From an uncultured Akkermansia sp. (GTDB lineage: Bacteria > Verrucomicrobiota > Verrucomicrobiia > Verrucomicrobiales > Akkermansiaceae): a stretch of DNA of 5,184 nucleotides. Numbering within the stretch: position 1 is the stretch's first letter; every line of letters begins with the position of its first letter. The translations under genes and the position numbers were made by a program. The notes below the pieces were generated by a model. It ran no database searches and was not told the DNA's origin. It saw only the letters and a list, made by a program, of their open reading frames with translations. The stretch spans positions 1 through 5,184 of the forward strand of contig CAAFXA010000072.1 in the NCBI GenBank assembly GCA_900766865.1, read 5' to 3'. Positions 1 to 5,184 of this stretch are shown here, one piece after another.

Positions 1-1299
1 ATCAACAACACCATTCTCGCCCCGGTCATTAAGGGCAAGGCTGAGAACGCCGAGGCTCTCAAGACCGCAGCCGGCAAGCTCTACGATGGCGAAATCAGCA
101 AGAAGATTGATGAGCTGAAGCTTGTAAGCGTTGCCAAGCAGAAGAGCGTCTTCGGCACCTTCGCCGACCCCATCATTATCCTCTTCCTCGGTGGTTTCTT
201 CCTGGCAGATGCCGCTACCAAGTATCGTCTGGACATCAACCTGGCCCGCGTGCTGCTCAAGCCCTTCGGCACCAATCCCAAGTATGTGCTGCTGGGTCTG
301 ATGAGCGTAACGGCCATCTTCTCCATGTTCATGAGCAACACGGCCACTGCCGCCATGATGCTCGCCCTGCTCACCCCGGTGCTTGCACTGTTTAAGCCGG
401 AGGACCGCGGCCGTGCCGCCTTCGCTCTCTGCATTCCCATCGGCGCCAACGTGGGTGGCATCGGCACCCCCATCGGTACTCCCCCCAACGCCATTGCCCT
501 CAAGTACATGCAGGACCTGGGGCTGGATGTAACCTTCGGCAAGTGGATGATGTTTGGCATTCCCTTCGTGCTCATCATGCTGCTGGTAGGCTGGTTCGTA
601 CTGCTTAAGATGTTCCCCATCGAGCAGAAAACCCTGGACCTCTCCAAAGAGCTTAAGGGCAAGTTCCTCACTACGCCCAAGGCCATCATCGTATACGCCA
701 CCTTCATCATCACCATCCTGCTCTGGGTCATTCCCAAGCAGTACCATGGCCTGGATGCCAACTCCGTAGCCATCATTCCCATTGCCATCTTCTCCGTAAC
801 AGGTGTTATCACCAAGAAGGACCTGCGCGGCATGGCCTGGGACGTGCTCTGGCTGGTAGCCGGTGGCTTCGCCCTCGGCGTGGCCCTCAGCGAGACAAAC
901 CTGGCCAAGGACATGATTAACGCCATTCCCTTCGGCGAGTGGAACTCCACTGTGCTGCTCATCGGTGCAAGCTGCATCTGCCTCTTCATGGCCACCTTCA
1001 TGAGCCACACCGCTACAGCGGCTCTGCTGGTGCCCATCCTGGGTGGTGTGGCAGGCGCCATGATGGCTGCCGGCTCCATGGACAATCCCGGCGCTGTAGC
1101 CCTGCTGGTAACGGTGGCCTTCGCCTCCTCCCTCGGCATGGCTCTGCCCATCTCCACCCCGCCCAACGCCATGGCCTATGCCACCGGCCACATCGAGCAG
1201 AAGGGCATGGCCATCTCCGGCACCATCCTCTGCCTGCTTGGCCTCGCCATCACCATCTTCATGATGGTGGGTCTGGGTGCCATCGGCTTCTTCGGCTAA
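1..1299 (+). CDS. DASS/SLC13-family sodium:anion symporter (5' end cut off by window)
   Basis: Inner-membrane secondary transporter of the divalent anion:Na+ symporter family, which imports di- and tricarboxylates or sulfate with sodium. The frame is open from base 1, so the real start lies upstream. A GTG at 250 is internal, since family sequence (FADPIIILFLGGFFLADA, in-window residues 54-71) lies before it. 432 residues are visible against about 450-500 for the family. Two inverted-repeat halves can be seen: hairpin motif MSNTATAAMM (111-120) followed by GTPIGTPPNAI (155-165), and MSHTATAALL (334-343) followed by LPISTPPNAMA (382-392). The last closely fits the family signature near S-S-x(2)-F-x(2)-P-[LIVM]-[GSA]-x(3)-N, with M for F. 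Several hydrophobic spans are clear, e.g. 186-205, 228-244 and 404-430. Two oddities: the second SNT motif is S-H-T, and a charged Lys/Glu-rich stretch (about 11-48) precedes the first hairpin. It ends in TAA, 21 nt before the kinase gene. Family assignment is firm; the substrate is unknown. Confidence 0.93.
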   Translation: MNNTILAPVIKGKAENAEALKTAAGKLYDGEISKKIDELKLVSVAKQKSVFGTFADPIIILFLGGFFLADAATKYRLDINLARVLLKPFGTNPKYVLLGLMSVTAIFSMFMSNTATAAMMLALLTPVLALFKPEDRGRAAFALCIPIGANVGGIGTPIGTPPNAIALKYMQDLGLDVTFGKWMMFGIPFVLIMLLVGWFVLLKMFPIEQKTLDLSKELKGKFLTTPKAIIVYATFIITILLWVIPKQYHGLDANSVAIIPIAIFSVTGVITKKDLRGMAWDVLWLVAGGFALGVALSETNLAKDMINAIPFGEWNSTVLLIGASCICLFMATFMSHTATAALLVPILGGVAGAMMAAGSMDNPGAVALLVTVAFASSLGMALPISTPPNAMAYATGHIEQKGMAISGTILCLLGLAITIFMMVGLGAIGFFG

Positions 1300-1320
1300 A
1301 ACATCACACACACTCCTCAC

Positions 1321-2763
1321 ATGAGCGTCCTGCTGCCACTGCCTGAGCACATTCTGGAGCCGCTGGAGAGACTCAACAGAGTCTACTTCAGCGACGCCGG
1401 GCGAACCATCGAGTTCGCCAAGGGTGACACGGTAGTGCAGCAGGACGAGGAGTGCCACCGCATCTACCTGGTACTGGAAGGCGAACTGGTAGCCTACCGC
1501 CAGGCCGATGTGGTACCCGGCACCGAGCTGCCGGCAGAGGTAGCAACGCGCAAGCACGAAGTATTCCGCGCCGGCGTGGGCTCCTATGTCTGTGTGCAGG
1601 CCTTCTTCTCCCGCGCGTTCCGCAGCTCCAACGAGATTGTGGCTCTGGAGGACACGCGCCTGGCCTATGTGGACGACACCACAGAAGCCGTGGAACCGGA
1701 GAAACACGGCAGCTTTGAGCACCAGTTCATCCCCGTATTGGTGCATGAGCTGGCCGCCCGCAACATGCGTATCTTCGTGCACGCCTCTGCCAAGGAAGAG
1801 GCGCAGCGACTCCTGCACCGTTCGGAAATGGCGGCCACCCTCGGCCAGCTTTCTGCCGGTATTGCCCACGAACTCAACAACGCCGTGGGTGTCATTACCC
1901 GCCGCACCGAATTCGTAGCCGAACACTTAGAAAAATTCCTCGCGGAAGATAATAAATACAACTCTCAACTCTTCCGCTACGGGTATGATGACACCAGCTT
2001 TACCGCAGCCAGCGAGCTGCGCGCACTTGCCCGCAAATGGGAGCGCGAGCTGAACCTGCCCCAGCCTGCGGCCAAGGTGCTCGCTCACATCATCCCGGAC
2101 ACCAAGACACTCGTCAAGTTCGGTCCGGACTTTGTGAAACATGTTCGCAACAACTACAGTTTCTGGGAGCTGGGGCACGATATGCGCGACCTGCAGGTGG
2201 CAGCCAAACACGCTACCGGCATCGTGCGAGCCGTCAAACTATTAGGCGGTGGCAACTCCACCCGCCAGGAGGGGGTGGACGTGCGCGAAAGCGTGAACGA
2301 TGCCATGAACCTCCTCACCAACAAGCTCAAACACATCACTGTCGAAACCGAGCTGGGCGATTGCCCCACGCTTACGGCCGACCTTACAGAGTTGGTGCAA
2401 ATCTGGACCAACATCATCAACAACGCATACGATGCCATGCTGCAGGCCAACACCCCTGCCCCCATCGTACGCATTGCCACAAGCTCCTTCCATGCAGAAG
2501 GCCACGACCTGCTGCCTACGGAATATGTGCGTGTGGCCATCTCCAACAACGGGCCTCCCATCCCGGAGGAAATACACGAGAAAATATTCAACCCGAACTT
2601 CACCACCAAGAAGCTCGGGCTGGACTTCGGGCTCGGGCTGGGCCTCTCCATTGTCCGCCGTCTGGTGGACAGCTACGGAGGCACCATCGAGCTTATAAGC
2701 AACCAAAACGAAACAACCTTCACTATTAACCTTCCCACCACTCAAATCCATGGAAACGATTAA
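1321..2763 (+). CDS. Soluble sensor histidine kinase with N-terminal cNMP-binding-like domain
   Basis: Predicted cytoplasmic histidine autokinase that would phosphorylate the receiver encoded next to it. No membrane segment or signal peptide is visible in its 480 residues. Residues about 22-122 resemble a CRP-type cyclic-nucleotide-binding fold: the FAKGDTVVQQDEECHRIYLVLEGEL stretch (32-56) matches the family's G-D...Y-hydrophobic-x-x-G pattern. The later FRAGVGSYVCVQAFF part lacks the canonical GE and R-[ST]-A of the phosphate-binding cassette, so cAMP/cGMP binding is doubtful. The DHp H-box is SAGIAHELNNAVGVI, with phospho-acceptor His183. A long extra segment (about 205-287) separates it from the second DHp helix (AAKHATGIVRAVKLL, 294-308). 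The HATPase domain shows an N-box (NIINNAYDAM, 364-373), a G1 box SNNGPPIP (408-415, Asn409 where Asp is usual), an F-box (IFNPNFTTK, 422-430) and a G2 box (GLGLGLSIV, 437-445). The ATG at 1321 is the first in frame after the symporter stop; no Shine-Dalgarno is seen. The 3' end overlaps the receiver gene by 14 nt. Confidence 0.93.
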   Translation: MSVLLPLPEHILEPLERLNRVYFSDAGRTIEFAKGDTVVQQDEECHRIYLVLEGELVAYRQADVVPGTELPAEVATRKHEVFRAGVGSYVCVQAFFSRAFRSSNEIVALEDTRLAYVDDTTEAVEPEKHGSFEHQFIPVLVHELAARNMRIFVHASAKEEAQRLLHRSEMAATLGQLSAGIAHELNNAVGVITRRTEFVAEHLEKFLAEDNKYNSQLFRYGYDDTSFTAASELRALARKWERELNLPQPAAKVLAHIIPDTKTLVKFGPDFVKHVRNNYSFWELGHDMRDLQVAAKHATGIVRAVKLLGGGNSTRQEGVDVRESVNDAMNLLTNKLKHITVETELGDCPTLTADLTELVQIWTNIINNAYDAMLQANTPAPIVRIATSSFHAEGHDLLPTEYVRVAISNNGPPIPEEIHEKIFNPNFTTKKLGLDFGLGLGLSIVRRLVDSYGGTIELISNQNETTFTINLPTTQIHGND

Positions 2764-3223
2764 CATCATTTGCGTAGACGACCAGCAGGAAGTGCTGGAC
2801 TCCGTCATGAGAGACCTCCGGCCGCTCACCCCCCTCATCCGCCTGGAGGAAGCCTCCGGCGTAGAGGACTGCCTGAACCTCATTGAGCAGATTGACAGCG
2901 ACGGAGATTATGTAGGCATCGTCATCTCCGACCAGGTGATGCCCGAGGCCAACGGCACAGAACTGCTGGCTAAGGTAGCTGCCGACCGCCGCTTTGCCAA
3001 GACCCGCAAAGTGCTGCTCACCGGCCAGGCCACACATGCCGACACCATCAATGCCATCAACGATGGCCACATCGACAACTATGTTGAAAAGCCCTGGCAG
3101 GCAGAAAAACTTCTGGCCATTGTGAAGAAACTGCTCACCCTCTACATTGTGGATTCCGGTATCGACCACACAGAGTATATGAGCATCCTCGATCAGCCCA
3201 CGCTTTTCGCCAAACTTCGCTGA
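2750..3223 (+). CDS. Stand-alone receiver-domain response regulator (no output domain)
   Basis: CheY-like receiver expected to take phosphate from the kinase encoded just upstream. Its start lies inside the kinase's last codons (14-nt overlap), which implies translational coupling. In 157 residues the full receiver active site is present: acidic pair Asp10-Asp11, phospho-acceptor Asp61 in ISDQVMPEANG, Thr91 in VLLTGQA, and Lys114 in YVEKPW. The LTGQA...INDGHIDNYVEKPWQAEKL style is like receivers that carry KPW, such as those attached to HD-GYP proteins. After the receiver (about 4-125) there are only about 32 residues (126-157) and no helix-turn-helix, HD-GYP, GGDEF or other output domain. 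It may act by protein contact, as a phosphate sink, or as a relay intermediate; sequence does not decide. The stop TGA is followed at once by an in-frame TAA (3224-3226). The porin gene starts 7 nt later. The receiver assignment is firm; its cellular target is unknown. Confidence 0.95.
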   Translation: METINIICVDDQQEVLDSVMRDLRPLTPLIRLEEASGVEDCLNLIEQIDSDGDYVGIVISDQVMPEANGTELLAKVAADRRFAKTRKVLLTGQATHADTINAINDGHIDNYVEKPWQAEKLLAIVKKLLTLYIVDSGIDHTEYMSILDQPTLFAKLR

Positions 3224-3230
3224 TAAACCA

Positions 3231-4523
3231 ATGAAATCCCTCAACCTTGCTATGGCCGCCCTCGCGGCCATGCCTGTATTCGCAGGAGACATCACCGCAC
3301 CGGTACCTGTTGCAACCACCACCCCGGCCGCCACAGACTGGACAGACACCATCAAGAAGGCCCTCGTTGTATACGACAACAAGGACACCTTCGTCCAGAA
3401 GGTCAGCTTCCAGTGGCGTGAGCAGTGGCAGATGGCTGTTGTACAGCCCAACGGCAGCAACGGCCTGCACCTCAAAGAAGGAGCCAGCCCCTTCAACAGC
3501 GAATTCCGCCGCAGCTGGCTGGGCGTGAACATCGATCTGGAAACCGATACACGCCTCCATGCCTACCTGCGCATCGGTGGTCTGCCCACCCGCAGCACCT
3601 ACCCCAACAACGGCCGTACCAAGCGCAACTTCACCTACACCGACTTCTACGATATCTACATACAGCAGAAAATCACAGCTGTCGATGGCTTAACCATGCG
3701 TGCAGGTAAGTTCGCCCACAAGTTCACCAGCGACCTTCGCATCTCCAATGCGGAGATTATGACAGTGGAGCGTTCTCTCATCTCCAATCAGTTTGGGCTG
3801 GACACCAACTGGGGTGTGGAGTTCGACTACAAACCCGACAAGAAGAACCACTTCTTCGTGCAACTCTTTGCCAACGACCGTGCCAGCTCCAGCAAAACCA
3901 CCAGCCACTCCGATGTGTATGGCGATGGCAAGGGCTTTAAGGGTGAGTTCGGCTGGGAGGACAAGTGCTTTGCCATCATCGGTGGCACACACAAGTTCAA
4001 CGTGAGCGAGCACGGCTACCACGCCGTCTCCGCAGAATACCTGCACGACTTCAACAACGCCTACCACGGCAAGCGCAGACCCGGCGCCAACAACTATGGC
4101 GCCGGCTTCCAGGATGCCCTCTCCGTAGGCTACGAATATAAGTGGGACAAGTTCTCCGTGCTCACCAACGTTATTACAGCCTTCGAGCCCCTGAGCGCCG
4201 CAGGCTCCAAGAACCTTGGCTGGGAGATTCAGCCCGTCTACTCCCTCACTCCGCATGTGGACCTCGTTTGCCGCTACACCGGCATGATGGGCAAGGGCGC
4301 CTGCAAGCTGGGCGGCGACCGCTACATCTGCACGCAAACCACAGCCCCCACCTGGGTGGACAGCCTCCACACCTTCTACCTGGGTGCCAACGTGTACGCC
4401 TCAGCAAAAAATAAGCACGCCGCCAAAATCATGTTCGGCGCAGAGTACACCACAGCTCGTAAGGACGGAGCGGACATCTACAACGGCTGGGAATTCACCA
4501 CCGCCGTGCGCTGGAACTTCTGA
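3231..4523 (+). CDS. Porin O/P-type outer-membrane beta-barrel protein
   Basis: Likely trimeric-type anion porin in the outer membrane, related to the phosphate-selective porin O/P family. The 430-residue precursor starts with a signal peptide (Lys2, hydrophobic residues 4-17), with probable cleavage after VFA (residue 18). A Thr/Pro/Ala-rich stretch follows (19-38), then alternating aromatic/polar beta-strands throughout. Family-like features are RRSWLGVNIDLETDTRLHAY (93-112), MRAGKFAHKFTSDLRIS (156-172, the G-K-F... turn) and the VERSLISNQFG block (179-189), which is typical of porin O/P. The C-terminus AVRWNF ends in Phe, as needed for Bam-dependent insertion. Basic patches (GRTKRN about 128-133, GKRRPG 280-285) would suit an anion pore. 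Four Cys (246, 347, 358, 367) are unusual for a porin; Cys358 and Cys367 could form a loop disulfide. Start ATG at 3231 gives a good signal peptide but has no Shine-Dalgarno. Co-directional and 7 nt from the receiver gene, so probably in the same transcript. Substrate uncertain. Confidence 0.87.
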   Translation: MKSLNLAMAALAAMPVFAGDITAPVPVATTTPAATDWTDTIKKALVVYDNKDTFVQKVSFQWREQWQMAVVQPNGSNGLHLKEGASPFNSEFRRSWLGVNIDLETDTRLHAYLRIGGLPTRSTYPNNGRTKRNFTYTDFYDIYIQQKITAVDGLTMRAGKFAHKFTSDLRISNAEIMTVERSLISNQFGLDTNWGVEFDYKPDKKNHFFVQLFANDRASSSKTTSHSDVYGDGKGFKGEFGWEDKCFAIIGGTHKFNVSEHGYHAVSAEYLHDFNNAYHGKRRPGANNYGAGFQDALSVGYEYKWDKFSVLTNVITAFEPLSAAGSKNLGWEIQPVYSLTPHVDLVCRYTGMMGKGACKLGGDRYICTQTTAPTWVDSLHTFYLGANVYASAKNKHAAKIMFGAEYTTARKDGADIYNGWEFTTAVRWNF

Positions 4524-4545
4524 TTCCCTCCCACCTCAGAATATC

Positions 4546-4577
4546 AAAGCCCTGCATTCTCCCATGCAGGGCTTTTT
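4546..4577 (+). terminator. Rho-independent terminator closing the + strand operon
   Basis: A perfect 12-bp inverted repeat, AAAGCCCTGCAT (4546-4557) and ATGCAGGGCTTT (4564-4575), encloses a 6-nt loop and runs into TTTTT (4573-4577). It begins 22 nt after the porin stop. It also lies 5 nt beyond the recO stop on the other strand. Read from the - strand the stem is followed only by TTTGATATT, so it could end recO transcripts too but with a weaker U-tract. Confidence 0.92.
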
Positions 4578-4582
4578 ATGTA

Positions 4583-5119
4583 TCAGGCCTGCAGGGCTTC
4601 CATCAACTCAGCTCGCCCGGCCGGCAGCTGGGTAAAATGCTGCCGCAAGGCTGCATGAGAAGGCATGGCAGGGGTATGGATACCATGCAACGTTGCCAGC
4701 CGTTTTTCGAAATGGTGCAGAATAGCCGCCCGGGGTGGGTTCTGCGCCACATAGTCCAGAGCGCCGGACATAAGCTTATGCCACTCCTCGCCGGGCGCGG
4801 CAGGCTCCACTGTAGCCAGCAGAAGATTGGCCATATAGCTGCAGAGGCGCAGTTGTAACAAACTGCGCCGCAAGGCAAGGCGGGGATTGAGCAGCTCCGC
4901 GGAGTGCAAGGTGGCCAAATCCCCGCGCGTGGGGGAAGAAAACACCAGCTCACACTCATGAAATAAATCCAGCCGCCCGGTAAAATCGCTACCGGGCTTG
5001 CGGGCATTGCGGGCAGCAGTGCGCAACACACCATGCCCGGCGGTACACCAGGTTACAATAAGGCCATAGTCTCCCAGCGGACTGAGCCGCAGAATGCAGC
5101 CCTGCTCCCGCTCTTTCAT
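4583..5119 (-). CDS. recO: RecO-type DNA repair protein, compact form
   Basis: Cytoplasmic recombination mediator that, in the RecFOR pathway, helps load RecA onto SSB-coated single-stranded DNA. The N-terminal OB-fold pattern is recognisable: GCILRLSPLGDYGLIVTW (7-24), then TAGHGVLRTAARNARKPGS (26-44), which matches the family's hydrophobic-x-x-x-H-G...A-[RK]-G-A-[RK]-[KR]-P-x-S motif, and LATLHSAELL (68-77). A helical C-terminal region follows, including HFEKRLATLHGIHTP (136-150). At 178 residues it is clearly shorter than the usual 230-250. The C-terminal segment where many RecO proteins carry a four-Cys zinc site is missing; the only Cys are 8, 25, 56 and 93, with no C-x2-C pair. The ATG at 5119 puts the OB-fold directly at the N-terminus and overlaps a possible upstream stop as ATGA. 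It converges on the porin gene, sharing the terminator region. The family call rests on the N-terminal half. Confidence 0.84.
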   Translation of the reverse strand: MKEREQGCILRLSPLGDYGLIVTWCTAGHGVLRTAARNARKPGSDFTGRLDLFHECELVFSSPTRGDLATLHSAELLNPRLALRRSLLQLRLCSYMANLLLATVEPAAPGEEWHKLMSGALDYVAQNPPRAAILHHFEKRLATLHGIHTPAMPSHAALRQHFTQLPAGRAELMEALQA

Positions 5120-5184
5120 GGGGTGTTATTCGTCAGTACCCCCGAGAACTCCAGAGCCTGTTTGTATGCAGGAATGTAGCCCAC
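5116..5184 (-). CDS. Possible C-terminal end of a gene upstream of recO (partial)
   Basis: On the - strand, one frame is open from the window edge to a TGA at 5116-5118 that overlaps the recO ATG as ATGA, a common arrangement for translationally coupled genes. The 22 visible residues read VGYIPAYKQALEFSGVLTNN followed by Thr-Pro. The PAYKQAL segment is compatible with an amphipathic helix such as a TPR, but this is too short to identify. The other two - strand frames are also open for 16-18 codons from the edge, ending at TGA and TAA just before recO, so the true frame is not certain. Called only because of the overlap geometry. Confidence 0.35.
   Translation of the reverse strand: MGYIPAYKQALEFSGVLTNNTP

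Noticed and set aside
250..252. GTG as the start of the symporter
   Set aside because: Conserved family sequence continues upstream to base 1 without a stop, so this is an internal valine codon.
81..1172. 363-codon open frame on the - strand opposite the symporter gene
   Set aside because: Composition is Met/Ser/Arg/Ala-rich with no recognisable motif. The + strand frame has clear DASS motifs throughout; the antisense frame is a by-product of the strong third-position C/G bias.
2613..2641. 11-bp direct repeat GCTCGGGCTGG (2613-2623 and 2631-2641), 18-bp period
   Set aside because: It lies in the G2 box coding for LGLDFGLGLGL; repeated Gly-Leu codons explain it, and no wider duplication is seen.
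3221..3226. Tandem TGA TAA stops after the receiver gene as a recoding signal
   Set aside because: Two stops in frame simply strengthen termination; nothing in the sequence suggests readthrough.
2726..3532. 268-codon - strand open frame spanning the receiver gene and porin start
   Set aside because: It crosses two gene boundaries, shows no domain pattern, and the + strand products are convincing in the same bases.
1..5184. CRISPR array, tRNA/rRNA, insertion sequence or prophage signal
   Set aside because: Nearly all bases are accounted for by ordinary protein genes; no spaced repeats, transposase motifs, terminal inverted repeats or cloverleaf-type sequences were seen by eye.

Overview
The window is a gene-dense bacterial segment, GC-rich with a strong preference for C or G at third codon positions. 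It reads as a didermic (Gram-negative) bacterium, because one gene encodes an outer-membrane beta-barrel ending in Trp-Asn-Phe. None of the four visible start codons has a convincing Shine-Dalgarno sequence. That, with the porin O/P-type protein and a compact RecO, makes a Verrucomicrobiota (Akkermansia-like) or related host a reasonable guess, but this is inference and not proven here.

Positions 1-4523 hold four + strand genes packed like one operon. They are the 3' part of a DASS/SLC13-family sodium-coupled anion symporter (to 1299), a soluble cNMP-binding-fold histidine kinase (1321-2763), a stand-alone receiver-domain response regulator (2750-3223, overlapping the kinase by 14 nt) and a porin O/P-type outer-membrane protein (3231-4523). 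Gaps are 21 nt, -14 nt and 7 nt. A strong intrinsic terminator at 4546-4577 closes the unit. On the - strand, recO (4583-5119) converges on the same terminator. A few codons of a possible upstream gene overlap the recO start by ATGA at the right edge.

The gene order suggests a joined uptake-and-sensing unit: the porin would pass a small anionic solute through the outer membrane and the symporter would carry it across the inner membrane. The kinase/receiver pair lies between them. The kinase has no membrane segment, so it probably senses a cytoplasmic signal. The receiver has no DNA-binding domain, so its output is not obvious. The substrate cannot be fixed from sequence; C4-dicarboxylate, citrate, sulfate or phosphate are the family options. 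The most interesting points are this four-gene arrangement, a His in place of the substrate-binding Asn of the symporter's second SNT motif, and an extra segment of about 80 residues inside the kinase's DHp domain.
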